Assembly (NCBI RefSeq): GCF_016908635.1
Contig: NZ_JAFBEG010000013.1
Location: forward strand, 1-64,000
Origin: Sporohalobacter salinus
Lineage (GTDB): Bacteria; Bacillota; Halanaerobiia; Halobacteroidales; Acetohalobiaceae
Length of the DNA stretch: 64,000 bases
Direction: 5' to 3'
The notes below the pieces were generated by a model, which saw only the letters and a program-made list of their open reading frames with translations, was not told the origin of the DNA and searched no databases. This document shows positions 11,105 to 20,881 of this stretch, one piece after another (within the stretch, counting starts at the first letter, position 1; the number at the start of each line of letters is the position of its first letter). The position numbers were made by a program, and so were the translations under genes.

Positions 11105-11782
11105 GTGTTGAATCTAGTTTCGGTAGGGTTTTTTGAAATTTTTGGAGAGATGTTTGGATGGTTAGGAGGTTTAATGACGCAGTCGCTCGATTTTTTTTAT
11201 GGATACACTAATAGTTATGGTTTAGCAATTATTTTATTAACTTTAGCTATTAGAGTTTTACTCTTTCCGTTAGTTGCAAAACAGACTCGGTCAATGAAGG
11301 CAATGCAAGAGTTACAACCTAAAATGGAAGAATTGAAAGAAAAATATGGTGATGACCAACAGCAGTATCAGCAGAAAGTAATGGAATTATATAAAAAACA
11401 TAAGGTTAATCCGGCAGCTGGATGTTTACCATTATTGCTACAGATGCCTATTTTAGTTGCTTTATTTCATGCATTGAGAGATTTTAAAGCATTGGAACAA
11501 GCCAGTTTTCTTTGGATTGGTAATTTAGCACAACCTGATTTAGTACTTGTTATTTTAACTGGTTTAGTAATGTTTGGTCAGTCTATGGTACAGCAGAAAA
11601 TGTCAGGTAATGCTGGTGGAAATAATAAAATGATGATGTTTATGCCGTTATTGATCGTAGTTATTGGATTTAAATTACCAGCTGGTGTCTTAATATATTG
11701 GTTTACTTCTAATTTAGTAATGGTTGCTCAACAGTACTTTTTGTATCGAGAACCAGTTGAAATAAAGGAGGAATCTAGTTAA
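11105..11782 (+). CDS. yidC: Membrane protein insertase YidC/OxaA/SpoIIIJ
   Basis: YidC inserts and folds membrane proteins, alone or with SecYEG. The 225-residue protein is the short Gram-positive form without the large periplasmic domain. It has an N-terminal hydrophobic segment, then SYGLAIILLTLAIRVLLFPL with the conserved arginine in the groove. A charged cytoplasmic hairpin follows (KAMQELQPKMEELKEKYGDD), then further membrane segments including NPAAGCLPLLLQMPI. The start is GTG with GAGGGGG upstream. No lipobox cysteine is visible near the N terminus. jag follows after one base, so the two are probably translationally coupled. Confidence 0.95.
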   Translation: MLNLVSVGFFEIFGEMFGWLGGLMTQSLDFFYGYTNSYGLAIILLTLAIRVLLFPLVAKQTRSMKAMQELQPKMEELKEKYGDDQQQYQQKVMELYKKHKVNPAAGCLPLLLQMPILVALFHALRDFKALEQASFLWIGNLAQPDLVLVILTGLVMFGQSMVQQKMSGNAGGNNKMMMFMPLLIVVIGFKLPAGVLIYWFTSNLVMVAQQYFLYREPVEIKEESS

Positions 11783-11783
11783 G

Positions 11784-12416
11784 ATGAAAGAAATTATTCA
11801 GAAAGGTAAGACTGTAGATGATGCATTAGAAACAGCTTTACAGAAATTATCTACTACTGAAGATAAAGTAAAAGTGGAAGTTTTGGAAGAAGGGGAAAAT
11901 GGTTTTTTAGGTTTTATTGGAGGTAAGGATGCTAAAATAAGAGTTTTGAAGACTAGAGATAAACATAATAAAGCACTTGAATTTATGAAAAATATGATTG
12001 ATAAAATGGATTTAAATATTAAAGTAGAAAAGATTGAAAGTAAATCTGATTTAGAACAGATTACAATCAATTTAACAGGAGATAATTTAGGAATTGTTAT
12101 CGGAAGACGAGGCAAAACTTTAGATGCACTACAATATTTAACTAATTTAGCTGTTAATAATCCGAAAAATGATGATGAATATTTGCGTGTTATTCTTGAT
12201 GCAGAGGGGTATAGAAAGCGTCGTGAAGAGACATTGCGTAATTTAGCTTTAAGGTTAGCAAATAAAGCAAAGAGTAAGGATAGGCGAGTAGTTTTAGAGC
12301 CAATGCCTCCCCATGAACGAAAGATTATTCATAGTACTTTACAGGATGATTCTGAAGTTCAGACACATAGTGAGGGGCAGGATCCCTATCGTAAGGTTGT
12401 AATCGTAGCTCAATAA
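11784..12416 (+). CDS. jag: RNA-binding protein Jag/KhpB
   Basis: The 210-residue protein has three recognisable parts. An N-terminal Jag domain (residues 1-52) includes GKTVDDALETALQKL and GENGFLGFIGGKDA. A KH domain (~70-140) has the GIVIGRRGKTLDALQYL loop, and a C-terminal R3H domain (~145-208) has LEPMPPHERKIIHSTLQ. KhpB proteins bind RNA, often with KhpA, and affect cell division and elongation in other Bacillota. It follows yidC closely and is followed by a terminator, making it the last gene of the rnpA operon. Confidence 0.94.
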   Translation: MKEIIQKGKTVDDALETALQKLSTTEDKVKVEVLEEGENGFLGFIGGKDAKIRVLKTRDKHNKALEFMKNMIDKMDLNIKVEKIESKSDLEQITINLTGDNLGIVIGRRGKTLDALQYLTNLAVNNPKNDDEYLRVILDAEGYRKRREETLRNLALRLANKAKSKDRRVVLEPMPPHERKIIHSTLQDDSEVQTHSEGQDPYRKVVIVAQ

Positions 12417-12429
12417 ATAGCTTTCATTA

Positions 12430-12455
12430 CCCAGTAGGTTAATCTACTGGGTTTT
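12430..12455 (+). terminator. Intrinsic terminator after jag
   Basis: A perfect hairpin CCCAGTAG / CTACTGGG (12430-12437 and 12444-12451) with a 6-base loop is followed by TTTT. It closes the rnpA-jag transcript before mnmE. Confidence 0.85.
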
Positions 12456-12520
12456 CAATTTAAATAGTGAATTTTAAGATGATGATTAGGTTAATTTATA
12501 GATGATAAGAGGTGGTCTAA

Positions 12521-13912
12521 TTGTACAAAAAGGATACTATTGCTGCTATTTCTACTGCAGTTGGTGAAGGCGGAATTGGGATTGTCCGGGTTAGTGGTTC
12601 CAAAGCAATTGCTACTGTTGATAAAATTTTTAAGAGCTATCAACAAGAAAATAAGAAATTAAGTGAAGTGAATACATATACTGCTCATTATGGACATATA
12701 GTTGATCCTGAGACAGAGCAAGTGGTTGATGAAGTTATATCTTTAGTAATGAAGGCGCCTAAGACTTATACTAAAGAAGATGTTGTTGAAATTAATTGTC
12801 ATGGAGGAGTAGTTCCCTTACAGAAAATTTTAGATTTAGTTTTAGATGTAGGAGCTAGATTAGCAGAACCAGGTGAATTTACTAAACGGGCTTTTCTAAA
12901 CGGACGAATTGATCTTTCACAAGCAGAGGCTATTATGGATGTAATTACTTCAAAGACAGAAGCTGGTCTAGAGGTAGCTATGGATCAACTAGAAGGTGGT
13001 TTGTCTAATCAAATTGATAGTATTTCTCAAAAAATTTTAGAATTATTAGCCCATTTAGAAGCTTCTATTGATTTTCCAGAGGATGAGATTGAAGACTTTG
13101 ATCCTGAAGAATTAGAAAAGAGAGTAGTAGAAATTTTAGAAGAAATAGAAGATCTAATAGCTACTAGTAAGAAAGGAAGAATTGTAAGAGAAGGGATTCA
13201 GACAGCAATTATCGGTAAGCCTAATGTAGGTAAATCTAGTCTTTTAAATGCTCTTTTACGGGAGAATAGAGCTATTGTTACGGAAGTACCCGGTACTACT
13301 CGTGATGTAATTGAAGAAGTCATTAATATTAATGGTATTCCACTAAAAATAATTGATACAGCAGGTATTAGAGAGGCTAAAAATGAAGTAGAAAAGATTG
13401 GAATTAAGAAATCACAAAAATTTCTTGAACGAGCAGATTTAGTTTTGTTAGTATTGGATGCTCATTGTGGGCTCACTGCTGAAGATAAAAAAATTATAGA
13501 TTTAGCTAAGGGAAAAGATACAATCATAGTAGTAAATAAAACTGATTTAGAACCTAAATTAGATATAGAAGAGCTGAAAGAAGAATTAAATATGAAATCA
13601 ATTGTTGAAACATCAGCTACAGAAGGTATAGGAATTAATGAATTAGAAGAAATAATTTCAGAAATGGTTTTTGGCGGTCAGATTAAGTCTACTGACCAGA
13701 CTTTAATAACTAATCTACGTCACAAAGAAGCATTAGAAAATGCTTATGATAATATGAAAAAGGTAAAAGAGACAGTGGAACGTGATTTACCAGCTGATTT
13801 TGTGACAATAGATCTTAAAGCAGCTTTAGAGAAACTAGGTAAGATTACTGGTGATACAGTAGATGAAGATATCATTGATCGTATTTTTGCTGATTTTTGT
13901 TTAGGTAAATAG
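12521..13912 (+). CDS. mnmE: tRNA modification GTPase MnmE
   Basis: MnmE acts with MnmG to place a (carboxymethyl)aminomethyl group on uridine 34 of certain tRNAs, using GTP and a folate derivative. The 463-residue protein has the N-terminal folate-binding domain (GEGGIGIVRVSGSKA; CHGGVVPLQKIL). The inserted Ras-like G domain shows GKPNVGKSSLLN near residue 232, DTAGIRE and NKTD. The conserved C-terminal FCLGK supplies the catalytic cysteine. The start is a TTG with AGGTGG upstream. It lies 27 bases ahead of the first mnmG. Confidence 0.97.
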   Translation: MYKKDTIAAISTAVGEGGIGIVRVSGSKAIATVDKIFKSYQQENKKLSEVNTYTAHYGHIVDPETEQVVDEVISLVMKAPKTYTKEDVVEINCHGGVVPLQKILDLVLDVGARLAEPGEFTKRAFLNGRIDLSQAEAIMDVITSKTEAGLEVAMDQLEGGLSNQIDSISQKILELLAHLEASIDFPEDEIEDFDPEELEKRVVEILEEIEDLIATSKKGRIVREGIQTAIIGKPNVGKSSLLNALLRENRAIVTEVPGTTRDVIEEVININGIPLKIIDTAGIREAKNEVEKIGIKKSQKFLERADLVLLVLDAHCGLTAEDKKIIDLAKGKDTIIVVNKTDLEPKLDIEELKEELNMKSIVETSATEGIGINELEEIISEMVFGGQIKSTDQTLITNLRHKEALENAYDNMKKVKETVERDLPADFVTIDLKAALEKLGKITGDTVDEDIIDRIFADFCLGK

Positions 13913-13939
13913 AAATATAGTAAGTGGGAGTGAATTAAC

Positions 13940-15814
13940 TTGAAAAAGTATGATATAATTGTAATTGGAGCTGGACATGCCGGTTGTGAAGCGGCATTGG
14001 CTGCAGCCAGAATGGAGTGTAGTACATTACTTTTAACTTTGAATGTTGATCATATTGCTTTAATGCCTTGTAATCCTTCTATTGGAGGTCCTGCTAAAGG
14101 ACATATTGTACGTGAGATAGATGCCTTAGGTGGAGAGATGGCAAAGAATATTGATAAATCTTACATTAATATTCAATTGTTGAATACTTCTAAAGGACCG
14201 GCAGTTCATGCGCTGCGGGCTCAGGCAGATAAACATCTTTATCAATTAGAGATGACTAAAGCTTTGCAAGAGCAGGACAATCTAGATTTGAAACAAGCAG
14301 TAGTGACAAAATTGAAATCTGATGGCAAATTTGTGACAGGAGTAAAGACGATCACTGGTGTGGAGTATCAAGCAGATAAAATTGTTTTAACTACTGGAAC
14401 TTCTTTAGGTGGTAAAGTAATTATCGGTGATGTCAAATATGTCGGTGGGCGACAGGGAGAATTTGCTGCAGTTGAATTGTCAAATAGTTTAAAGGAATTA
14501 GGATTAAATCTCGAAAGATTTCAGACAGCGACTCCACCACGAGTTCATCGTGATTCAATGAATTTTTCTAAGATGACTTCGCAACCAGGTTCGGAAGAAC
14601 AACTACAATTTTCATTTAGTGAATCACGAGTTGAAAGAGAACAGACGCCTTGTTGGTTAACTTATACTACTGAAGATACAAAGCAAATTATTAAGGAGAA
14701 GATTGAAAAATCGCCTTTAAGTACTGGAATTATTGAGGGAGAGGGTCCAAGGTATTGTCCTTCAATTGATAGAAAGATTATGAGGTTTCCAGATAAGACT
14801 AGTCATCAAGTATTTATTGAACCAGAAGGATTGAATACTAAAGAAATGTATGTTAATGGTTTGACTACAGCTATGCCAGAAGCAGATCAAGTAGATATTT
14901 TACGGAGTGTTCCGGGATTAGAAAAAGCTGAGATAATGAGACCAGCTTATGCAGTAGAATATGATTACTTACCACCAACTCAACTTAAACCAACACTTGA
15001 AACTAAAGAAGTAGAAGGTTTATATACTGCTGGACAAATTAATGGTACTTCTGGTTATGAAGAGGCAGCTGGTCAAGGATTAATGGCTGGTATCAATGCT
15101 GCTAGAGTACTGGCAGATAAGGAACCGATAATTTTAAAACGATCTGAATCTTATATAGGCGTTTTAATTGATGATTTGGTAACTGAAGGAACGAATGAGC
15201 CTTATCGAATGTTAACTTCAAGGGCGGAATATCGTTTAGTTTTAAGACATGATAATGCAGATTTGCGTTTAACTCCATTAGGTTATGATATAGGATTAGT
15301 TGATAGAGATGAGTATGATAGAGTTAAAGAAAAAGAAAGAAAGTTAAAAGAAGGAAAGGATTATTTAGAAAGTATTCAAATTAATCCTACTAAAGAGGTT
15401 AGACAGAAACTAAAGGAGTTTGAAAGTGGTGGCTTAAAGAAACCTGTTTCGTTAGCTACTCTTTTAAAACGTCCAGAAATAGATTATGATGATTTGAAAG
15501 TTTTCAATGATGTTCCTGAATTTAGTGAACATATTAAAGAACAAGTTGAGATAGAGGTTAAATATGAAGGGTATATCAAGCGGCAGATGAAACAGATTAA
15601 GAAATTTCAGCAAATGGAAGAAAAAATTATTCCAGAGGATATAGATTATCGTCAGTTGGATAATTTAAGAACGGAAGCTAGAGAAAAGCTGGCAGAAATA
15701 GAGCCAGTTTCACTTGGACAAGCATCTAGAATATCAGGTGTCTCTCCAGCTGATATTTCAGTTTTAATGATTTATCTAGAAGAGTATAAACAGCAAGGAG
15801 AGGATAGAGAATGA
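13940..15814 (+). CDS. mnmG: MnmG paralog, first of a tandem pair (diverged copy)
   Basis: MnmG is the FAD- and NADH-binding partner of MnmE in wobble-uridine modification. This 624-residue protein has the FAD-binding [15 protein letters not shown], the cysteine in [10 protein letters not shown] and the cysteine in [11 protein letters not shown], plus the C-terminal helical domain. It departs from family consensus in places: [12 protein letters not shown] where the next copy and most MnmG proteins have TGTPPR, and PCWLTYTT for SCWLAETN. The catalytic cysteines being intact suggests it is functional. The start is TTG. Its last four bases overlap the start of the second copy. Confidence 0.85.
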   Translation: MKKYDIIVIGAGHAGCEAALAAARMECSTLLLTLNVDHIALMPCNPSIGGPAKGHIVREIDALGGEMAKNIDKSYINIQLLNTSKGPAVHALRAQADKHLYQLEMTKALQEQDNLDLKQAVVTKLKSDGKFVTGVKTITGVEYQADKIVLTTGTSLGGKVIIGDVKYVGGRQGEFAAVELSNSLKELGLNLERFQTATPPRVHRDSMNFSKMTSQPGSEEQLQFSFSESRVEREQTPCWLTYTTEDTKQIIKEKIEKSPLSTGIIEGEGPRYCPSIDRKIMRFPDKTSHQVFIEPEGLNTKEMYVNGLTTAMPEADQVDILRSVPGLEKAEIMRPAYAVEYDYLPPTQLKPTLETKEVEGLYTAGQINGTSGYEEAAGQGLMAGINAARVLADKEPIILKRSESYIGVLIDDLVTEGTNEPYRMLTSRAEYRLVLRHDNADLRLTPLGYDIGLVDRDEYDRVKEKERKLKEGKDYLESIQINPTKEVRQKLKEFESGGLKKPVSLATLLKRPEIDYDDLKVFNDVPEFSEHIKEQVEIEVKYEGYIKRQMKQIKKFQQMEEKIIPEDIDYRQLDNLRTEAREKLAEIEPVSLGQASRISGVSPADISVLMIYLEEYKQQGEDRE

Positions 15815-17709
15815 AAAATTATGATGTAATTGTTGTTGGTACTGGACATGCTGGTTGTGAAGCAGCTTTAGCAGCAGCTAGATTAGGTTGTAAGACTTTA
15901 GTTTTAACTGTTGATCTTGATAATGTAGCCTTAATGCCTTGTAATCCAGCTGTTGGCGGTCCAGCTAAGAGTCAGATGGTTAGAGAAATTGATGCCTTAG
16001 GTGGTGAAATTGCAAAGAATTTAGATAAATCTTTTATCCAATTAAGGAGATTAAATACTGGAAAGGGTCCGGCAGTACAGGCTCTGCGTGCTCAGGTTGA
16101 TAAAAAGGATTATCATTTAAATATGAAACAGACTTTAGAAGAAGAGGACAATCTTGACTTAAGACAGGGGATTGTAACAAAATTAATTATAGACGAGAAT
16201 AAAGTTACAGGTGTTAAATTAAAGACAGAGATTGCTTTTTATGGTAAGAAAGTAATTTTAACTACGGGTACTTTTTTGAAAGGTTCAATTATTATCGGTG
16301 ATCATTCTTTTAATTCTGGTCCTCATAATCAGTTTCCAGCTAATGCTTTGTCGAATAATTTAGCGGAATTAGGATTTGAAATTAGAAGATTTAAGACTGG
16401 AACACCGCCGCGAATTGATAAGAGAACTGTTGACTTTTCTAAATTGGAAGAACAGCCTGGGATTAATGAAGATGTTTCTTTTTCCTTTACTGAGGTTGCT
16501 AGCGCCGAGCAAAAAGATCAGATATCTTGTTGGTTAGCAGAAACTAATCAGGAGACTCATAGAATAATTAGAGAAAATATAGATCGTTCTCCTCTTTATG
16601 GTGGAATAATTGAAGGAGAAGGCCCTAGATATTGTCCTTCAATTGAAGATAAAGTAATGCAGTTTTCTGATAAAAAGAGCCACCAATTATTTTTAGAACC
16701 TGAAGGAGAATATATTTATGAAATGTATTTAGCTGGTTTGTCTACAAGCTTGCCTGAAGATGTACAGTTAGAAATGTTGCATACTCTGCCTGGATTTGAA
16801 GAAGCAGAGATTATGCGTCCTGGTTATGCAATCGAGTATGATTGTATTAATCCTCTACAGTTAAAACCGACTTTAGAAACTAAATTAATAGAAGATTTAT
16901 ATACTGCTGGGCAGATTAATGGTACTTCTGGTTATGAAGAGGCCGCTGGTCAAGGATTAATGGCTGGGATCAATGCTGTACAGAAGTTGAAGGAAAAGGA
17001 ACCAGTTATTTTAAAGCGTTCTGAAGCTTATATTGGAGTTTTAATTGATGATTTAGTTACTCAGGGTACTGAAGAACCATATCGTATGTTGACTTCTCGA
17101 GCAGAATATAGATTACTATTAAGACATGATAATGCCGATTTAAGGCTGACTCCACTTGGATATAAACTTGGTTTGATTTCTGAAGATAGATATCAAAACT
17201 TTATTGATAAAAAAGAGGCGATTACAGTAGAAAAAGAGAGACTAAAGGATACTAAGTTATATCCTGAAGATGAGGTTCAGGATACTTTAAATAAGTTAGG
17301 AAGTGCTAGGATTAGTAATGTTGATACTCTAGCGAGATTATTAAAAAGACCAGAATTAGATTATGAAAGTTTAGCTGCTTTAGATCCTGATAGACCCAAA
17401 CTTTCTTCTGAAGTTAAAGAAGAAGTTGAGATTCAGTTAAAATATGAAGGATATATAAATCGCCAACTAAAACAGGTTAAAAATCACCAAGAATTAGATG
17501 AACAAAAGATTCCACAAGATATAGATTATAATGAAATTAACGGTTTATCAGCTGAATCATTAGAAAAATTAAAAAAAGTAAGTCCTGTATCAGTAGGACA
17601 GGCGGCAAGAATTCCTGGAGTAAAGCCTGCAGATATTTCTTTACTTACTGTTCATTTAGAGAAGTTAAACCAGACGGTAAATGAGAAAGGGGAGGACAAT
17701 GAAGACTAA
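15811..17709 (+). CDS. mnmG: tRNA uridine 5-carboxymethylaminomethyl modification enzyme MnmG (second copy)
   Basis: The 632-residue protein has the complete MnmG signature set: [17 protein letters not shown] (FAD), [45 protein letters not shown] and [17 protein letters not shown]. It matches family consensus better than the copy before it and is the more likely partner of MnmE. It starts within ATGA at the end of the first copy and overlaps rsmG by 11 bases. The mnmE-mnmG-rsmG order is classical; the duplication of mnmG within it is not. Confidence 0.95.
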   Translation: MKNYDVIVVGTGHAGCEAALAAARLGCKTLVLTVDLDNVALMPCNPAVGGPAKSQMVREIDALGGEIAKNLDKSFIQLRRLNTGKGPAVQALRAQVDKKDYHLNMKQTLEEEDNLDLRQGIVTKLIIDENKVTGVKLKTEIAFYGKKVILTTGTFLKGSIIIGDHSFNSGPHNQFPANALSNNLAELGFEIRRFKTGTPPRIDKRTVDFSKLEEQPGINEDVSFSFTEVASAEQKDQISCWLAETNQETHRIIRENIDRSPLYGGIIEGEGPRYCPSIEDKVMQFSDKKSHQLFLEPEGEYIYEMYLAGLSTSLPEDVQLEMLHTLPGFEEAEIMRPGYAIEYDCINPLQLKPTLETKLIEDLYTAGQINGTSGYEEAAGQGLMAGINAVQKLKEKEPVILKRSEAYIGVLIDDLVTQGTEEPYRMLTSRAEYRLLLRHDNADLRLTPLGYKLGLISEDRYQNFIDKKEAITVEKERLKDTKLYPEDEVQDTLNKLGSARISNVDTLARLLKRPELDYESLAALDPDRPKLSSEVKEEVEIQLKYEGYINRQLKQVKNHQELDEQKIPQDIDYNEINGLSAESLEKLKKVSPVSVGQAARIPGVKPADISLLTVHLEKLNQTVNEKGEDNED

Positions 17710-18421
17710 AGATTTGTTGGTATCGGGAGCTGATGAGTTGGGGCAGAAACTAAATACTGAACAAATAGATCAATTTTTAGATTATTTGGATATTCTACGT
17801 AAATGGAATCAAAAGATGAACTTAACGGCTATTGATGATCCTGAACAGATTGTAGTTAAACACTTTTTAGACTCAATTTCTTGTGCATCTGCAATAGATT
17901 TAACTTCTGAAGAAAAGATAATTGATTTAGGTACCGGAGCAGGTTTTCCTGGAATACCGCTAAAGATTTTATATCCTAGCTTAGAATTAACACTGTTAGA
18001 TTCAACTAAAAAGCGAATAACTTTTCTTAAGAATTTAGTTAGAAAATTAGGTTTAGATAAGATTGAATTTATTCATGGCCGTGCTGAAGATTACGGACAA
18101 AAGAAGGAGTATAGGCAAGGGTTTGATATAGTGATATCTAGGGCTGTAGCTTCGTTAAATATTTTAAGTGAGTATTCAGTTCCTTTTTTAAAACCCAGTG
18201 GTTCATTTTTAGCTCAAAAAGGTGCTAAGGTAAAAGAGGAAGTTGTGGAAGCTACACGAGCTATAGAGGTATTAGGAGCTGAAATTTATGATGTAGTTCC
18301 TATTAATTTACCGTATACTGATGCTGAGCGTAATTTAGTGATTATTGATAAAATTAGAGAAACTCCATTAAAGTATCCTCGAAAAGCTGGTACTCCCAGC
18401 CAGGAGCCAATTTCTAATTAA
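17699..18421 (+). CDS. rsmG: 16S rRNA (guanine-527-N7) methyltransferase RsmG
   Basis: RsmG methylates G527 in the 530 loop of 16S rRNA using S-adenosylmethionine. The 240-residue protein has the family motifs [18 protein letters not shown], and the SAM-binding [16 protein letters not shown] near residue 75. It also has [14 protein letters not shown] and ends with a [12 protein letters not shown] tail. I chose ATG at 17699 because GGGGAGG is well placed upstream; a start at 17681 would lie further inside mnmG. It is translationally coupled to the second mnmG. Confidence 0.96.
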   Translation: MKTKDLLVSGADELGQKLNTEQIDQFLDYLDILRKWNQKMNLTAIDDPEQIVVKHFLDSISCASAIDLTSEEKIIDLGTGAGFPGIPLKILYPSLELTLLDSTKKRITFLKNLVRKLGLDKIEFIHGRAEDYGQKKEYRQGFDIVISRAVASLNILSEYSVPFLKPSGSFLAQKGAKVKEEVVEATRAIEVLGAEIYDVVPINLPYTDAERNLVIIDKIRETPLKYPRKAGTPSQEPISN

Positions 18422-18433
18422 GCTAGGGGGGTA

Positions 18434-18880
18434 ATGTTGAGTAAAAGAAAAAAAATTATATTTGGTTTTATTTTATTATTGTTAGTAGGGACTTTCTTTT
18501 CTAATAGGGCTAGTGCGAAAGTAAAGCTAGATACTGTTTTAACAACTAATGGATTGGATGAAGATGGACTTCCTAGTAAGTTCAAAAATGTCTTTGTTCT
18601 AGATAAAGATCCTGCTGTTCAATATTATGTAAACTGGAAAGACGATAATAGGCCCCATAAAGTTTTGGTTGAATGGTTGGGGCCTCAAAAACAGGTTATT
18701 AATCAATTAAAGCTATCTAATTTTGTTGGAAATACAGTTAAATCTTATATTAGCTTAGAAGAGAAAGTGAAAAAGCAGATAGTTGTTCCTAATCAGCCAG
18801 GAGAATATTTTATTAAGCTTTATATAGATAAAGAATTAATTGCAATTACTAAATTTAAATTAAAGGAAGTTATTGATTGA
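18434..18880 (+). CDS. Secreted protein of unknown function
   Basis: I do not recognise this 148-residue protein. It starts with a basic N terminus and one hydrophobic segment (IIFGFILLLLVGTFF). A likely signal peptidase I site follows at RASA-KV near residue 29, with no lipobox cysteine, so it is probably exported. The mature part has mixed beta-strand-like sequence (VQYYVNWKDDNRPHKVLVEWLGP; GEYFIKLYIDKELIAITKF), suggesting a small beta-sandwich. It follows rsmG by 12 bases and has a strong GGGGGG-rich ribosome site, so it may be co-transcribed. The following 345 bases are non-coding. Confidence 0.7.
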   Translation: MLSKRKKIIFGFILLLLVGTFFSNRASAKVKLDTVLTTNGLDEDGLPSKFKNVFVLDKDPAVQYYVNWKDDNRPHKVLVEWLGPQKQVINQLKLSNFVGNTVKSYISLEEKVKKQIVVPNQPGEYFIKLYIDKELIAITKFKLKEVID

Positions 18881-19225
18881 GGTTTAGTAATTATTTTTAT
18901 TATAATTGTCATTTATTTAAGTAATTTTATCAGTTTTATCCGTAATATCTCTAATACTAGATCTTTTCAATATTAAAATTTCTTTTCTATAGAAGATTTA
19001 AATTTATAGTAGCTGTAAAACTAAACTTCTACTTAAGACTCTAGTTTTATAGTATAGATAGTATTCTTTCCTATATTAAAATTATATTATCTATTGATTA
19101 AAAAGTAAATTAGCTAAGGGAATATAAATTGAAAGTCTTTATAATATAGATCTTTTTAGGCAGGAGGTTAGGACTTAGTCACAGAAATAATAAAAATAAT
19201 ATCTGAAAAAAAGTGAGGTGAGCTG
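18881..19225. other. Non-coding gap before the parAB locus
   Basis: This AT-rich stretch has no open frame with a plausible start and ribosome site. An AGGAGG-like sequence near 19162 is not followed by a convincing gene. A ribosome site (AAGTGAGGTGAG) at its right end belongs to the ParB-like gene. I see no clear terminator hairpin and no parS. Confidence 0.5.
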
Positions 19226-20098
19226 ATGAAGAATCAGTTAACCAGTTTTTTAAATTTGCTTGGTCTAAATGATGGGAAGAATAAAGGAGAAGATTCACTA
19301 TTTACTCAGAGTAATGTTGAAAGGGAAATAAAATATTTACCTGTAGATAAGATAGTTTCTAATCCATATCAATCACGAATTGGATTTGATGAAGGTGAAT
19401 TAACAAAATTAGCAGCGTCGATTAAAGAACATGGGATAATAGAGCCGCTACTTGTTCGCAAGAATGGTGATGCTGAAGATTATGAATTAGTGACAGGAGA
19501 AAGAAGATTGAAAGCTAGTAGATTAATTGGTTTAACTGAGGTTCCAGTAATAATTGGGGAATTTGAAGAAGTTGAAATGGCTGAAATTATTCTTTTTAGT
19601 AATTTTCACCAAAAAGGATTGGATTTTTTAGAAGAAGCAATTGGATATCAGCAGTTATTAAATAAATTTGAATTATGTGAGGAAGAATTGGCTGAAAAAT
19701 TGAGTAAACCCTTGGATATAATTGAAGATAAGTTATGTTTGTTAGAATTACCAACTGAAGTTTTGAGATTGACTAGAAGTCCAAAAGTTACTGAAGGACA
19801 TGCTAGAGCAATATTGGAATTACCTAATAAAGAACTACAAATAAAAGTTATAAAACAAGTGATTGAAAATGAATATACCGTTGAAGAGTTAAAAAAATTA
19901 ATTACGAAGTTGCTGATTGAATCAAATGAATATAGGGATAAAAAGAAAGTAATTAAGTATTTTAATGATATTAGGTTAGCTGTAAATACCATTCGAAAAA
20001 CTATTCATGATATAAGATCTAGTGGTTTAAATATAGAAGTTGAAGAGAATGAGCAGCAAGAAGGTATTGAAATTAATATCCGCTTATCTAAAAAATAA
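19226..20098 (+). CDS. Divergent ParB/Noc-like protein
   Basis: The 290-residue protein has the ParB N-terminal fold: VDKIVSNPYQSRIGFDEGELTKLAASIKEHGIIEPLLVR, then the CTP-pocket motif GERRLKASRLIG. An HTH-like region follows, with VTEGHARAILELP. The usual ENLQRxxL box is changed to SNFHQKGLD, unlike the ParB two genes downstream. Its position just before parA matches B. subtilis Noc, which protects the nucleoid from division, so a Noc-like role is plausible but not proven. No Noc-type palindrome was seen nearby. parA starts 22 bases later. Confidence 0.7.
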   Translation: MKNQLTSFLNLLGLNDGKNKGEDSLFTQSNVEREIKYLPVDKIVSNPYQSRIGFDEGELTKLAASIKEHGIIEPLLVRKNGDAEDYELVTGERRLKASRLIGLTEVPVIIGEFEEVEMAEIILFSNFHQKGLDFLEEAIGYQQLLNKFELCEEELAEKLSKPLDIIEDKLCLLELPTEVLRLTRSPKVTEGHARAILELPNKELQIKVIKQVIENEYTVEELKKLITKLLIESNEYRDKKKVIKYFNDIRLAVNTIRKTIHDIRSSGLNIEVEENEQQEGIEINIRLSKK

Positions 20099-20119
20099 AG
20101 TAGTTTTAGGAGGGGTAAT

Positions 20120-20881
20120 GTGGGAGAAATTGTTGCAATTGTAAATCAAAAAGGGGGAGTAGGTAAGAGTACTACAGCAATTAACTTAAGTGCTTTACTA
20201 ACTGAATTTGAAAGAAGAGTATTGTTAGTTGACATAGATCCACAGGGGAATGCTAGTAGTGGAGTAGGAATAGATAAAAAGGAGATAGATTATTGCATCT
20301 ATGATGTTTTAATTAATGATTATCAACTTGATGATGTTATTGTAAATACTGAGCTAGATAATTTAGATTTAGTTCCTGCAACTCTTGAACTTGCTGGAGC
20401 AGAAATAGAACTAGTATCTAAGTTATCCCGGGAAGAGAGGTTGCGTCAGGCTTTAACAGCAGTGGAACTGGATTATGATTATATTTTTATCGATTGTCCT
20501 CCTTCATTAGGTTTATTGACATTAAATGCACTTACCGCTGCTGATTCGGTTTTAATTCCTATTCAATGTGAGTATTATGCATTAGAAGGATTAAGTCAAC
20601 TCTTGAATACTATAGATTTGGTCCAGAACAATCTCAACCAAAATTTGGAGATAAAGGGTGTGGTTTTAACTATGCATGATGCCCGTACTAATTTATCTCA
20701 GCAGGTTAGAGAGGAAGTTTATGATTACTTTAAAGGTAAAGTATATGAGACTATTATACCTCGGAATGTGAGATTGAGTGAGGCTCCAAGCTTTGGTCAG
20801 CCAATTAATTTATATGATAAGTCATCCAAAGGAGCTCAAGCATATTTGGATTTAGCTAAGGAAGTGATAGATGATGAGTAA
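20120..20881 (+). CDS. parA: Chromosome partitioning ATPase ParA/Soj
   Basis: ParA/Soj is a deviant Walker ATPase that dimerises on DNA and acts with ParB in origin segregation; in B. subtilis it also modulates DnaA. The 253-residue protein has the deviant Walker A NQKGGVGKSTTAINL near residue 9, VLLVDIDPQGNASSG (Walker A') and YIFIDCPPSLGLLTLNAL (Walker B). GTG is the start, with AGGAGGGG upstream. Its end overlaps the start of parB by 11 bases, so the two are coupled. Confidence 0.95.
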   Translation: MGEIVAIVNQKGGVGKSTTAINLSALLTEFERRVLLVDIDPQGNASSGVGIDKKEIDYCIYDVLINDYQLDDVIVNTELDNLDLVPATLELAGAEIELVSKLSREERLRQALTAVELDYDYIFIDCPPSLGLLTLNALTAADSVLIPIQCEYYALEGLSQLLNTIDLVQNNLNQNLEIKGVVLTMHDARTNLSQQVREEVYDYFKGKVYETIIPRNVRLSEAPSFGQPINLYDKSSKGAQAYLDLAKEVIDDE

